DNA from: Candidatus Dadabacteria bacterium
Lineage (GTDB): Bacteria > Desulfobacterota_D > UBA1144 > Nemesobacterales > UBA2774
Direction of reading: 5' to 3'
Assembly: GCA_020849425.1 (NCBI GenBank)
Contig: JADLGH010000070.1
Span: 1-42,997, forward strand
DNA: 42,997 nt
Positions 26,828 to 35,950 of the stretch are shown here, in pieces. The notes under the pieces are model-generated. The model saw nothing but the letters and a program-made list of their open reading frames with translations, made no database searches and was not told where the DNA came from. A program made the translations under genes and the position numbers. The first letter of the stretch is position 1. Every line of letters starts with the position of its first letter.

Positions 26828-26853
26828 AAATACAATAACGAGAAATACAATAA
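26828..26853 (+). promoter_or_regulatory. Tandem AAATACAATAA repeat upstream of mdh
   Basis: AAATACAATAA occurs twice, 15 bp apart, in the mdh leader. Each copy contains a TACAAT that could serve as a -10, but neither has a convincing -35. It could be a tandem promoter or a regulator site. Confidence 0.3.
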
Positions 26854-26873
26854 TACGCGTAAGGAGTGATTAA

Positions 26874-27815
26874 ATGAGCAGACCGAAGATTTCAGTTATA
26901 GGCGCAGGGAACGTGGGCGCAACGACCGCGCTCATGATCGCGCAGCAGGAGCTCGGCGACGTCGTCCTCGTCGACATCGTGGAAGGAATGCCGCAGGGCA
27001 AGGCGCTCGACATGATGGAAATGAACCCGGTTTACGGTTACGACGTGAACATAACGGGCACGAACGGCTACGAAGAGACGGCGGGCTCGGACGTCGTCGT
27101 CATCACCTCAGGCATACCGAGAAAGCCCGGAATGAGCAGGGACGACCTCATCGCGACCAACACCGCGATAGTAACGGAGGTCACGAAGAACGTTGCGGCC
27201 AAGTCGCCGAACGCGATACTGATACTCGTAACGAACCCACTGGACGCGATGGTTTACGTCGCGCATAAAGTCAGCGGATTCCCGAAGGAGCGCGTAATGG
27301 GCATGGCCGGGGTGCTCGATGCCGCGAGGTTCAGGGCGTTCATCGGGATGGAGCTCGGCGTATCCGTCGAGAACATCCACGCCTTCGTCCTCGGCGGACA
27401 CGGCGACGACATGGTGCCGCTCACGCGCTGCACGACGGTTGCCGGGGTACCCGTGACGGAGCTCATACCGGCGGAGAGGCTCGAGGAGATCGTCAAGAGG
27501 ACCCGCGGCGGCGGCGGCGAGATAGTCGCCCTTCTCAAAACCGGGAGCGCCTTCTATGCGCCGGCCGTATCGGCTGTCGAGATGGTCGAGGCCATACTCA
27601 GGGACAAGAAGAAGATCCTCCCGTGCTGCGTTCTCGCAGAGGGCGAATACGGCGTTGACAACACCTTCGTCGGCCTGCCGGTAAAGCTCGGCAGAAAGGG
27701 CATCGAAGAGATATTCCAGGTCGCGCTATCGGACAAGGAAAAAGAAGAAATAAAGATTTCCGCGAGCCACGTAAAAGAGCTCTGCGACCATATAGACAAG
27801 ACTGCCAAAAACTGA
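26874..27815 (+). CDS. mdh: Malate dehydrogenase (LDH-like)
   Basis: Oxidises malate to oxaloacetate with NAD. The 313-residue protein belongs to the lactate-dehydrogenase-like MDH group. The GAGNVG nucleotide loop is at 10-15, an Asp ends the second strand (VDIV), Arg in PRKPGMSR gives malate preference, and the catalytic His lies in [14 protein letters not shown] precedes the ATG. It lies between icd and the SDH genes but has separate leader sequences on both sides. Confidence 0.95.
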   Translation: MSRPKISVIGAGNVGATTALMIAQQELGDVVLVDIVEGMPQGKALDMMEMNPVYGYDVNITGTNGYEETAGSDVVVITSGIPRKPGMSRDDLIATNTAIVTEVTKNVAAKSPNAILILVTNPLDAMVYVAHKVSGFPKERVMGMAGVLDAARFRAFIGMELGVSVENIHAFVLGGHGDDMVPLTRCTTVAGVPVTELIPAERLEEIVKRTRGGGGEIVALLKTGSAFYAPAVSAVEMVEAILRDKKKILPCCVLAEGEYGVDNTFVGLPVKLGRKGIEEIFQVALSDKEKEEIKISASHVKELCDHIDKTAKN

Positions 27816-27826
27816 AGGCGATTTCG

Positions 27827-27866
27827 GCCCCGGGCGGACGGGTCAATTCCTTGACTAGCCCGGGGC
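27827..27866 (+). terminator. Double-stem hairpin after mdh
   Basis: GCCCCGGGC and GCCCGGGGC form a perfect 9-bp outer stem, and GTCAA-TTCC-TTGAC forms an inner stem within the loop. AT-rich sequence follows (ATTCATATAATATT) rather than a pure T-run. The inner 3' arm doubles as a promoter -35. Confidence 0.5.
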
Positions 27867-27879
27867 ATTCATATAATAT
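27851..27879 (+). promoter_or_regulatory. Candidate promoter of the SDH operon
   Basis: TTGACT at 27851-27856 with TAATAT at 27874-27879 (17-bp spacer) or TATAAT at 27872-27877 (15-bp spacer). The -35 and most of the spacer lie inside the preceding hairpin. It would give an SDH leader of about 80 nt. Confidence 0.5.
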
Positions 27880-27965
27880 TACACGCACCGATTTTCCCCG
27901 ATCGATGACGGCGACCCCGTGCAACCAATAAGAATAAGATTAGAGGCAAGTTAGGAGACACAGAG

Positions 27966-28697
27966 ATGGCGAATGGAACTGCTCAAAGCTCGATTACCAT
28001 GCGTAAGGACGCGTGGTGGGTTGGGCCGCTTGTGACAGCGACGATTCTCACGGTTTTCGGTATTTACTCGACGTGGCGCGCGTTCGCCAACGTCGATTTC
28101 CTCGTCGAGCCCTATATCTCCCCGTTTTACTCCCCGTATATTCTGGCATCGTGGTGGCCGCTTTCGCCGGCGCTTCTCATACTCTGGGCCCCGCTCGGGT
28201 TCAGGGCGACCTGTTACTATTACAGAAAGGCGTATTACAGGTCGTTCTTCATGGCGCCTCCAGGATGCGCGGTGCGCCCGCTCGCCAAGGAAGGCAGCTA
28301 CGTCGGGGAAACGAAGTTCCCCTTCATCCTGCAGAACCTGCACCGTTATTTCTTTTACGCCGCCACCGTAATACTTCTTTTCCTGTGGATAGACGCGCTT
28401 TACGCATTCAAGTTCGAAGACGGGTTCGGCATCGGGGTAGGCACGATAATCCTTATTCTGAACGCCGCCTTCCTCAGCATGTACTCGTTCTCCTGCCATT
28501 CCTTCCGCCACATAGTGGGCGGGAAGCTCGACGTATTCTCGAAGTGCCCGACGCGCTTTCGGATTTGGGGGAGGGTCAGCGTGTGGAACGAGCATCACAT
28601 GTCCTGGGCCTGGGTGAGCCTGTTCAGCGTTGCTCTCGCCGACCTTTACATTCTCCTTCTTGCGAAGGGGATCATTACCGACATCAGGATCATATAA
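27966..28697 (+). CDS. sdhC: Five-helix membrane anchor of succinate dehydrogenase
   Basis: A 243-residue integral membrane protein directly before sdhA and sdhB. Five helices are predicted, at about 18-40, 61-83, 128-147, 158-180 and 211-236. Conserved-looking polar sites are NLHRYFFY, SCHSFRHIVGG, KCPTRF and NEHHMSWAW. It is neither a classical SdhC/SdhD pair nor the Wolinella-type FrdC. From memory it resembles the five-helix anchor of actinobacterial Sdh1, reported to hold a membrane-embedded Rieske-type cluster; the Cys-His residues fit that but do not prove it. Its role would be electron transfer from SdhB to quinone. AGGAG lies upstream of the ATG. No second anchor gene is present. Confidence 0.75.
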   Translation: MANGTAQSSITMRKDAWWVGPLVTATILTVFGIYSTWRAFANVDFLVEPYISPFYSPYILASWWPLSPALLILWAPLGFRATCYYYRKAYYRSFFMAPPGCAVRPLAKEGSYVGETKFPFILQNLHRYFFYAATVILLFLWIDALYAFKFEDGFGIGVGTIILILNAAFLSMYSFSCHSFRHIVGGKLDVFSKCPTRFRIWGRVSVWNEHHMSWAWVSLFSVALADLYILLLAKGIITDIRII

Positions 28698-28710
28698 GAG
28701 GTAACGATAA

Positions 28711-30438
28711 ATGGAGATCGAAACACATACACACGACGTAATCGTCATAGGCGCCGGGGGAGCGGGGCTCAGGGCGGCTATAGAGGCATCGGCCAGGGGG
28801 GCGTCGGTAGGGCTCGTATGCAAGTCTCTTCTGGGAAAGGCGCACACCGTCATGGCCGAGGGAGGCGTCGCCGCCGCTCTGGCCAACGTGGACACCAAGG
28901 ACGACTGGAAGACCCACTTTCACGACACGATGCACGGCGGAAAGCTGCTCAACAACTGGCGCATGGCCCAGCTCCACGCACAGGAAGCCCCCGACAGGGT
29001 GAAGGAGCTCGAGCACTGGGGAGCGCTTTTCGACAGGACGAAGGACGGCAAAATAATGCAGCGCGCCTTCGGCGGACACACCTGGAAAAGGCTCGCCCAC
29101 GTCGGCGACCGCACCGGCCTCGAAATGATAAGAACCCTCCAGGACAAGGGCATACATTCCGGTATCGACGTATACATGGAATGCACCATTACTCACCTTC
29201 TTAAAGACGGCGAGAGGATCTCGGGCGCCTTCGGCTACTGGAGGGAGAGCGGCAGGTTCGTTCTCTTCAAGACGAAGGCCATCGTCCTCGCGACGGGCGG
29301 CGTAGGGAAATCCTACAAGGTCACGTCCAACTCCTGGGAATACACAGGCGACGGGCAGGCGCTGGCCTACGAGGCCGGGGCCGAGCTCATAGACATGGAG
29401 TTCGTACAGTTCCACCCGACGGGCATGGTCTGGCCGCCGAGCGTAAGGGGCATACTCGTCACCGAGGCCGTCCGCGGAGAGGGCGGCATCCTCACCAACC
29501 GTAACGGCGAGAGGTTCATGGAAAAGTACGACCCCGAGAGGATGGAGCTTTCGACGAGAGACGTCGTCGCAAGGTCCATATACACCGAGGTCATGGAAGG
29601 GAGGGGCTCGCCCCACGGCGGCGCTTTCCTCAACATAGCCCACAGGGGCGCTGACTACGTCAAGAAGAAGCTCCCGAGCATGTATCACCAGTTCATGGAG
29701 TTCGCGCTCATAGACATCACGAAGGAGCCGATGGAAGTTTTCCCGACGACGCACTACATCATGGGCGGCGTAAGGGTGGACGCCGACACGACCGGAACGA
29801 CCGTCCCCGGGCTTTTCGCCGCGGGAGAGGTAGCGGGCGGTATGCACGGCGCAAACAGGCTCGGCGGCAACTCGCTCTCGGACCTCCTCGTTTTCGGTAT
29901 GAGGGCCGGCATGGGCGCCGCGCAGTACGCGAACGAGATCAAGGACAATGCACTTAAAATAGACGACAAGGACCTCGAGCTCGGGACGGAGGAGATGTTA
30001 AGGCCGTTCGAGAGCGAGGAGGGCGAAAACCCCTACACCATCCACCAGGCGCTCCAGGAAACGATGGGCAAGTTCGTAGGCGTTTTCCGCATAAAGGAAA
30101 AGCTCCAGGAAGGACTCGACGAGCTTCAGGTGCTGAAGGAAAGGGCTTCTGACCTCAAGATCGAGGGCTCGCGCATGTATAACCCCGGCTGGCATCTCTG
30201 CAAGGACTTAAAGTCCATGCTCATAGTCTCGGAAGCCATAGCCAGGTGCGCGCTCCAGAGGGAAGAGAGCAGGGGGGCGCACAGCAGGGTCGACTTCCCC
30301 AAGTATAACGACGAGGTATGGGGCAAGGTGAATTCCGTTATATCGGTCGACGGCAGCGGCGAAATGCGGCTGGGAACGTCTCCGCTTCCGCAGATGCCGG
30401 AAGAGTTAAGGAAAATAGTAGAGGGAGGTTATAAATAA
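28711..30438 (+). CDS. sdhA: Succinate dehydrogenase/fumarate reductase flavoprotein
   Basis: The 575-residue catalytic subunit that oxidises succinate to fumarate. The FAD dinucleotide loop is GAGGAGLRAA at 14-23. His45 in AHTVMAEGG is the covalent FAD attachment site, FHPTG lies mid-protein, and TEAVRGEGG and the catalytic-region HGANRLGGNSL follow. The Shine-Dalgarno AGAGGT precedes the ATG, 13 bp after the anchor gene. Direction (SDH or FRD) cannot be read from the sequence alone, but the TCA neighbours favour SDH. Confidence 0.95.
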   Translation: MEIETHTHDVIVIGAGGAGLRAAIEASARGASVGLVCKSLLGKAHTVMAEGGVAAALANVDTKDDWKTHFHDTMHGGKLLNNWRMAQLHAQEAPDRVKELEHWGALFDRTKDGKIMQRAFGGHTWKRLAHVGDRTGLEMIRTLQDKGIHSGIDVYMECTITHLLKDGERISGAFGYWRESGRFVLFKTKAIVLATGGVGKSYKVTSNSWEYTGDGQALAYEAGAELIDMEFVQFHPTGMVWPPSVRGILVTEAVRGEGGILTNRNGERFMEKYDPERMELSTRDVVARSIYTEVMEGRGSPHGGAFLNIAHRGADYVKKKLPSMYHQFMEFALIDITKEPMEVFPTTHYIMGGVRVDADTTGTTVPGLFAAGEVAGGMHGANRLGGNSLSDLLVFGMRAGMGAAQYANEIKDNALKIDDKDLELGTEEMLRPFESEEGENPYTIHQALQETMGKFVGVFRIKEKLQEGLDELQVLKERASDLKIEGSRMYNPGWHLCKDLKSMLIVSEAIARCALQREESRGAHSRVDFPKYNDEVWGKVNSVISVDGSGEMRLGTSPLPQMPEELRKIVEGGYK

Positions 30439-30439
30439 T

Positions 30440-31180
30440 ATGGCAACAGCCAAGATGAGGGTATACCGCGGGGACTCGAGCGGGGGCGGGGAAGTTGAAT
30501 ACGATGTACCCGTTGAGGAGGGGATGGTCGTCCTCGACGCGATACACTTCATACAGGCGAATTACGACGGGGACCTTGCCGTAAGATGGAACTGCAAGGC
30601 GGCCAAGTGCGGCTCGTGCAGCGCCGAAATAAACGGCATGCCCAAGCTCACCTGCAAGACCCGCATGGATTCCCTCCCGCTGGATAAACCGGTTACCGTT
30701 TATCCGATTAAAGCCTTCCCCATCATAAAGGACCTCGTCACGGACGTTTCATGGAACTACAAGGTAAGAAAGACCATACCGCCTTTCAAGCCTGCAAAGG
30801 ACACGAAGTGGATCATGTACCAGGAGGACGTCGAGAGGAGCCAGGAATTCAGGAAATGCATCGAATGCTGTCTCTGCCAGAACGTCTGCCACATCCTGAG
30901 AAACCACGACAAGAAGGACGCATTCGCGGGCCCGCGGATGCTGATCAAGATAGCTGAGCTCGAAATGCATCCGCTCGACACCGACGACAGGCAGGCGTTC
31001 CTCAGGACGGACGCCGGACTCGGGTACTGCAACATCACGAAGTGCTGCACGGAAGTCTGCCCGGAGCACATACACATCACGGACAACGCTATAATCCCAC
31101 TCAAGGAGAGGGTGGCCGACACCTACTTCGACCCGCTCCAGTGGCTCTTGAAAAAGTTCAGTGGAAGCTCGAAGCAGTAA
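30440..31180 (+). CDS. sdhB: Succinate dehydrogenase iron-sulfur subunit
   Basis: A 246-residue electron-transfer subunit. The [2Fe-2S] ligands are C52, C57, C60 and C72. The C-terminal ferredoxin domain has [11 protein letters not shown] and [15 protein letters not shown] for the two further clusters. The end of the last motif is [19 protein letters not shown] rather than the CPKGLNP of E. coli-type enzymes, consistent with the non-classical anchor upstream. It starts one base after the sdhA stop with GGGAGG in the sdhA tail, so the two are tightly coupled. Confidence 0.95.
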   Translation: MATAKMRVYRGDSSGGGEVEYDVPVEEGMVVLDAIHFIQANYDGDLAVRWNCKAAKCGSCSAEINGMPKLTCKTRMDSLPLDKPVTVYPIKAFPIIKDLVTDVSWNYKVRKTIPPFKPAKDTKWIMYQEDVERSQEFRKCIECCLCQNVCHILRNHDKKDAFAGPRMLIKIAELEMHPLDTDDRQAFLRTDAGLGYCNITKCCTEVCPEHIHITDNAIIPLKERVADTYFDPLQWLLKKFSGSSKQ

Positions 31181-31217
31181 CAGGCGAAGGCGTTTTTTAT
31201 CAAGGAGGATTTACGAA

Positions 31218-32381
31218 GTGAACATACACGAGTATCAGGCAAAGGAACTTTTATCCCTCTACGGCGCGGCGACGCCGACGGGCAAGGTCGCGTTCAACGA
31301 AGACGAAGCGCACCAGATAGCGCAGGATTTAAACTCGGGCAAATTCGTGATAAAGGCGCAGATCCACGCCGGCGGCAGGGGCAAGGGCGGGGGCGTAAAA
31401 CTCGCGAGCCTGCTCGACCAGGTAAAGGAAATAGCCTCCGAGATACTGGGAATGATACTCGTCACGCACCAGACCGGGCCAGACGGTAAGCTGGTGAAGA
31501 AGGTCCTCGTCGAAGAGGCCTCCGACATAGACAAGGAATTTTACCTCGGGATGGTAATCGACAGGTCGAGGGAAGAGATAGTAATCATGGCCAGCCGCGA
31601 GGGCGGCGTCGAAATCGAGGAGATAGCCCGCACCAATCCCGAAAAGATACTCAAGGAATATATAGACCCCGTCGTCGGGCTCCAGCCCTTCCAGTGCAGG
31701 AAGATCGCTTACTTCCTCGGGCTCGAAGGGAAGAGCGTGGGCAAGGCCGTGAAGTTCGTATCGGCCCTTTACCAGCTCTTCACCGACAAGGACTGCTCCC
31801 TTGCGGAGATAAACCCCCTCATACTCACCAAGTCGGGCGACCTCATTGCGCTCGACGCGAAGATGAACTTCGACGACAACGCCCTTTTCAGGCACCCCGA
31901 CGTCGAGAAGTACCACGATCCGGACGAGGAAGACCCGACGGAGCTCGAGGCCAAGAAGTGGGGCATCAGCTACGTCAAGCTCGACGGCAACATAGGCTGC
32001 CTCGTAAACGGGGCCGGACTCGCAATGGCGACGATGGACATCATCAAGTACCACGGCGGCGAGCCGGCCAACTTCCTCGACGTGGGCGGCGGCGCCAGCA
32101 CGGAGCAGGTTACGCAGGCCTTCAAGATGATCCTCAGCGACCCGAACGTGAAGGCGATATTCGTCAACATATTCGGCGGCATCATGAAATGCGACACCAT
32201 AGCCGAGGGCATAATCGCGGCGGCAAAGGAAGTGGGCATACAGGTCCCCCTCGTCGTAAGGCTCGAAGGGACCAACGTCGAGCTCGGAAGGAAAATGCTC
32301 TCCGAATCCGGCCTGAACATCATCACAGGCGGCGACATGAGAGAGGCCGCGGCCAGGGTCGTGGAAGCGGCCGGCGCCTGA
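31218..32381 (+). CDS. sucC: Succinyl-CoA synthetase beta subunit
   Basis: The 387-residue ATP-grasp subunit of the enzyme linking succinyl-CoA to succinate with nucleotide triphosphate formation. The GTG at 31218 is chosen because AAGGAGG lies at correct spacing and [12 protein letters not shown] is the family start; the longer ORF from 31161 overlaps sdhB. Landmarks are [16 protein letters not shown] and the C-terminal FLDVGGGAS. Full length is as expected (about 388). The alpha subunit sucD, which normally follows directly, is not here: a terminator and then rpoH follow. Confidence 0.95.
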   Translation: MNIHEYQAKELLSLYGAATPTGKVAFNEDEAHQIAQDLNSGKFVIKAQIHAGGRGKGGGVKLASLLDQVKEIASEILGMILVTHQTGPDGKLVKKVLVEEASDIDKEFYLGMVIDRSREEIVIMASREGGVEIEEIARTNPEKILKEYIDPVVGLQPFQCRKIAYFLGLEGKSVGKAVKFVSALYQLFTDKDCSLAEINPLILTKSGDLIALDAKMNFDDNALFRHPDVEKYHDPDEEDPTELEAKKWGISYVKLDGNIGCLVNGAGLAMATMDIIKYHGGEPANFLDVGGGASTEQVTQAFKMILSDPNVKAIFVNIFGGIMKCDTIAEGIIAAAKEVGIQVPLVVRLEGTNVELGRKMLSESGLNIITGGDMREAAARVVEAAGA

Positions 32382-32398
32382 CCGCAACCCGGGCCCGC

Positions 32399-32427
32399 GG
32401 CCCGTTTGACTGGAAAACGGGCCTTTT
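32399..32427 (+). terminator. Intrinsic terminator after sucC
   Basis: GGCCCGTTT, 7-nt loop, AAACGGGCC, then TTTT: a perfect 9-bp stem 17 bp after the sucC stop. It closes the SDH-sucC unit. Confidence 0.8.
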
Positions 32428-32529
32428 GAGGCTCTATCCGTCCAAATCAGAAGAAATACATCAGCAATTAGCACATAACCATCTGAAAACTCTCTAATTT
32501 CTTGTATCTATCATAATGCCTCCTCCCCC

Positions 32530-32535
32530 TTGACA
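32530..32535 (+). promoter_or_regulatory. TTGACA -35-like element upstream of rpoH
   Basis: Perfect TTGACA 42 bp before the rpoH start, but no good -10 at 16-18 bp (candidates are TAGTTT or AGTTTT). It may be activated, recognised by an alternative sigma factor, or coincidental. Confidence 0.3.
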
Positions 32536-32577
32536 TTTCCCGGATGATGATTAGTTTTCCAAAAGGAGGTATGAAAA

Positions 32578-33459
32578 TTGACGAATGCGATGGCAGTCAG
32601 AGAGCCGATGGGAATATTTCTCAGGGAGATCGAGAAATACCCGGTTCTGAGCAGGGAAGAGGAACGCGCCCTGGCCCTGAGATACTATGAAGACAATGAT
32701 CTCGAAGCTGCGAACCAGCTCGTGGTGTCCAACCTTAGATTCGTCGTCAAGATAGCGTCGGAGTACGTTTCATACGGATTCCCCTTGACGGACCTGGTCC
32801 AGGAAGGCACGCTCGGGCTCATGAAAGCCGTAAAGAAATTCAACCCGCACAAGGGCTACAGGCTCATATCCTACGCGGTGTGGTGGATACGTGCGGGAAT
32901 ACAGAACCACATCATGAAATTCTGGAGCCAGGTGAAGATCGGCACGACGCAGACCGAAAGGAAGCTCTTCAACAAGATAGGAAGGGCCAGGAGGCAGCTT
33001 CATCTGGTGGACGGCGGAGCACTGTCCGAAGAGGACGCGGGCAAAGTGGCCGAGCTCTTCGGTGTAAGGGAGAAGGACGTCATGGACATGGAGCTCCGTA
33101 CAGCGGCAAGGGACTTTTCGCTGGACTCCACCGTCACCGACGACAACTCGATAACCTACGTCGACACACTGGCCGTGGAAGGCCCGTCGCAGGAGGAAGT
33201 CCTCGAGAATATCGAGACGAACGTCCTTGCGCAGAGGGGCCTCGAAGAGGGCCTGACGAAGCTCTCGCCGCGCGAGAAGCGCGTCATAGAGAGCAGGTAT
33301 CTTTCGAGCCCGCAGGGCAAGCTCCGCGAGCTGGGCGAGGAGCTCGGCATATCCAAGGAACGGGTGCGCCAGATAGAAGTGCATGCCCTGAGAAAGCTAA
33401 AGGGCGAAGTCGAAAGCTCCATAGATGCGGGGGAAGCGGGACGGGCTCCCGCCCGCTGA
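32578..33459 (+). CDS. rpoH: RNA polymerase sigma-32 (RpoH)
   Basis: A 293-residue heat-shock sigma factor. The region 1.2/2 core reads LVVSNLRFVVKIA, then YGFPLTDLVQEGTLGLMKAVKKF and GYRLISYAVWWIRAGIQ. The RpoH box is present as FWSQVKIGTTQTERKLFNKIG, and region 4.2 has the helix-turn-helix LRELGEELGISKERVRQIE. The TTG start lies eight bases after AAGGAGG. An out-of-frame ATG at 32571 is too close to that site, and the in-frame ATG at 32590 is too far. dnaK follows 35 bp later, suggesting the known DnaK-RpoH feedback. Confidence 0.93.
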   Translation: MTNAMAVREPMGIFLREIEKYPVLSREEERALALRYYEDNDLEAANQLVVSNLRFVVKIASEYVSYGFPLTDLVQEGTLGLMKAVKKFNPHKGYRLISYAVWWIRAGIQNHIMKFWSQVKIGTTQTERKLFNKIGRARRQLHLVDGGALSEEDAGKVAELFGVREKDVMDMELRTAARDFSLDSTVTDDNSITYVDTLAVEGPSQEEVLENIETNVLAQRGLEEGLTKLSPREKRVIESRYLSSPQGKLRELGEELGISKERVRQIEVHALRKLKGEVESSIDAGEAGRAPAR

Positions 33460-33494
33460 AACGAACATAAAAAGCACAGGAGGTATTAAACATA

Positions 33495-35438
33495 ATGGCA
33501 ACAAGCGGAAAAATTATAGGTATCGACCTCGGAACGACCAACTCGGTCGTGGCGATAGTCGAAGGCGGCGAGCCCAAGGTTATAATCAACGAGGAAGGGG
33601 CCCGTACGACGCCCTCCGTCGTCGCTTTCACGAAGGACGGTGAAATACTCGTGGGCGGGCCGGCCAAGAGGCAGGCCGTCGTGAACCCGGAGAACACGAT
33701 CTTCTCCGTAAAGAGGCTCATGGGACGGCGCTACGACGAGGTCCAGGACGAGGCCAAGAGGCTCCCTTACAAGGTGGTCAAGGCGAAGAACGGCGACGCG
33801 TGGGTCGAGGCGATGGGCAAGCAGTATTCCCCGCCCCAGATTTCCTCGCACGTGCTGATGAAGCTCAAGAAGGCGGCCGAGGATTACCTCGGCGCGGAAG
33901 TGAAAGAAGCCGTCATCACGGTGCCCGCATACTTTAACGACAGCCAGCGCCAGGCGACCAAGGACGCCGGCAAGATAGCCGGGCTCGAAGTGAAACGAAT
34001 CATAAACGAGCCCACGGCGGCTGCGCTTTCGTACGGGTTCGACAAGAAGAACGAGGGCACCATAGCGGTGTACGACCTCGGCGGAGGAACGTTCGACATA
34101 TCGATTCTCGAAGTCGGCGACAACGTCATAGAGGTCAAGTCCACGAACGGCGACACGCACCTCGGCGGAGACGACCTCGACAGGATACTCATGGAATATA
34201 TAATCGCCGAATTCAAAAAGGATTCCGGCATCGACCTCGGGAACGACAAGATGGCGCTCCAGAGGCTCCGCCAGGAGGCCGAGAAGGCGAAGATAGAGCT
34301 TTCGAACACTCTGGAGACGGAAGTCAACCTGCCGTTCATAACCGCGGACGCGACGGGGCCCAAGCACCTCGTTATGAAGATCACGCGCTCGAAGTTCGAG
34401 CAGCTCATCGAGGACAAGGTCAAGGGAACGCTCGAGCCCTGCAAGCAGGCGCTCAAGGACGCCGGGCTCAAGGCTTCGGACATCAGCGAGGTCATACTCG
34501 TCGGCGGCTCCATCAGGATACCGCTCGTACAGAAGGTGGTTACGGACTTCTTCGGAAGGGAGCCCCACAAGGGCATAAACCCCGACGAGGTCGTGGCCAT
34601 GGGCGCGGCGATTCAGGGTGCGGTCCTCGGCGGAGAAGTGAGGGACGTTCTTCTTCTGGACGTCACCCCGCTCTCGCTCGGTATCGAGACCCTGGGCGGA
34701 GTCATGACGAAGATAATCGAGAGGAACACCACGATACCGACGAAGAAGAGCCAGGTGTTCACGACGGCCGAAGACAACCAGACGTCCGTAGAGATACACG
34801 TCCTCCAGGGCGAAAGGCAGATGGCGGGCGACAACAGGACGCTCGCGAGGTTCATACTCGACGGCCTGCCGCCCGCATCGAGGGGAGTGCCGCAGATAGA
34901 GGTCACGTTCGACACGGACGCCGACGGCATACTCCACGTCTCGGCCAAGGACATGGCCTCGGGCAAGGAGCAGAAGGTCAGGGTCGAGGCGTCGAGCGGG
35001 CTCGCCAAGGACGAAGTCGATAAGATGGTCAGGGAAGCCGAAGAGAAGGCCGACGACGACCGGAAGCGCCACGAGCTCGTGGAGAACCGCAACAAGCTCG
35101 ACGAGCTTATATACAGGACCGAAAAGAGCTTTAAGGAATTCGAGAACAAGCTCGAAGAGTCCGACAGGAAAGAGCTCGAAGAGGCGCTCGAAGAGGGCAG
35201 GAGCGCCATAAAGGGCAGCGACGCAGACGCCATAACGGCGGCCACGGACAAGATAACCAAGGCCTCGCACAAACTCGCCGAGCTCATGTACAAGCAGCAG
35301 CAGGCCGAGGGCGGCGCGCAGGAGCCGGGCGGAGACGGCGCCCAGCCGGGGGATTCCGAGCCCGCGGAGGATTCCGGGGACGAGGGCCCGAAGGACGACG
35401 GCGACGACGTCATAGACGCCGAATTCACAGAAAAATAA
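33495..35438 (+). CDS. dnaK: Chaperone DnaK (copy 1)
   Basis: A 647-residue Hsp70. The ATPase start is [14 protein letters not shown], the phosphate loops [13 protein letters not shown], the linker region [16 protein letters not shown], then the substrate-binding domain and a helical lid. The canonical acidic tail ends [10 protein letters not shown]. One conserved stretch reads [11 protein letters not shown] where VGG.TRMP is usual. AGGAGG lies upstream of the ATG. It is in an apparent operon with rpoH and is followed by a strong terminator. The tail makes it the more standard of the two DnaK copies here. Confidence 0.96.
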   Translation: MATSGKIIGIDLGTTNSVVAIVEGGEPKVIINEEGARTTPSVVAFTKDGEILVGGPAKRQAVVNPENTIFSVKRLMGRRYDEVQDEAKRLPYKVVKAKNGDAWVEAMGKQYSPPQISSHVLMKLKKAAEDYLGAEVKEAVITVPAYFNDSQRQATKDAGKIAGLEVKRIINEPTAAALSYGFDKKNEGTIAVYDLGGGTFDISILEVGDNVIEVKSTNGDTHLGGDDLDRILMEYIIAEFKKDSGIDLGNDKMALQRLRQEAEKAKIELSNTLETEVNLPFITADATGPKHLVMKITRSKFEQLIEDKVKGTLEPCKQALKDAGLKASDISEVILVGGSIRIPLVQKVVTDFFGREPHKGINPDEVVAMGAAIQGAVLGGEVRDVLLLDVTPLSLGIETLGGVMTKIIERNTTIPTKKSQVFTTAEDNQTSVEIHVLQGERQMAGDNRTLARFILDGLPPASRGVPQIEVTFDTDADGILHVSAKDMASGKEQKVRVEASSGLAKDEVDKMVREAEEKADDDRKRHELVENRNKLDELIYRTEKSFKEFENKLEESDRKELEEALEEGRSAIKGSDADAITAATDKITKASHKLAELMYKQQQAEGGAQEPGGDGAQPGDSEPAEDSGDEGPKDDGDDVIDAEFTEK

Positions 35439-35481
35439 GAACGAGAACCGGATTTTCGGCGGTTAACCCCCGCTGAACGCG

Positions 35482-35510
35482 AAAAAAGGCGGCTATATGG
35501 CCGCCTTTTT
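35482..35510 (+). terminator. Intrinsic terminator after dnaK
   Basis: AAAAAGGCGGC, loop TATATG, GCCGCCTTTTT: an 11-bp perfect stem with A-run and T-run, so it could work in both directions. Confidence 0.9.
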
Positions 35511-35631
35511 CGTTTTTCATGGCCCGGCTCCACTTGCTGAACCGCCATTTAAATGTTAATTTACTATTAATAGACAGGGGCTTAATTTAATTCATCATAC
35601 CCTACGTATTCACGTAAACAGGAGGCTGTAA

Positions 35632-35835
35632 ATGAAGGCGGATATACATCCGGAATATAAAGATGTCACCATAAGCTGCTCTTGCGGAGCGGTGTACAAC
35701 ACTAAATCGACGCGTTTTGAAGACTTCACGGTGGAAGTTTGCTCGAACTGTCACACGTTTTACACAGGCAAGGAAAGGGCTGCGGAAGCGAAGGGCAGGG
35801 TAGAAAGGTTCAGGAAGAAGTACAACAAGAATTAA
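35632..35835 (+). CDS. rpmE: 50S ribosomal protein L31
   Basis: A 67-residue bL31 of the zinc-binding (C+) type: C16, C18, C37 and C40 (CSCG...CSNCH). It starts [16 protein letters not shown], as the family does. AGGAGG precedes the ATG. It is free-standing between the dnaK terminator and the EF-G-like gene. The 121-bp upstream gap is AT-rich and contains the palindrome CTATTAATAG. Confidence 0.96.
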   Translation: MKADIHPEYKDVTISCSCGAVYNTKSTRFEDFTVEVCSNCHTFYTGKERAAEAKGRVERFRKKYNKN

Positions 35836-35950
35836 GCCTTTCGCGGAGTAAATCGGAACACGTTCACCTTAGAGCCGGAATTTGTCTATAGAGGAGACGA
35901 ACAAGTTGACAAGGATTGCCGTCAATAACAGATTAAGGAGGTAACTCCAC

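Noticed and set aside
31161-31217. Longer N-terminus for sucC
   Set aside because: It overlaps sdhB in another frame and is Arg-rich; the GTG at 31218 has AAGGAGG at the right distance and the family start sequence.
32530-32560. RpoH-type (CTTGAA / CCCCAT) promoter before rpoH
   Set aside because: TTGACATTTCCCGGAT has both elements only loosely and the spacing is far too short.
33486-35270. 594-residue antisense ORF opposite dnaK
   Set aside because: An antisense ORF produced by codon bias in a GC-rich gene. The dnaK reading is unambiguous, and the antisense product has no recognisable domain.
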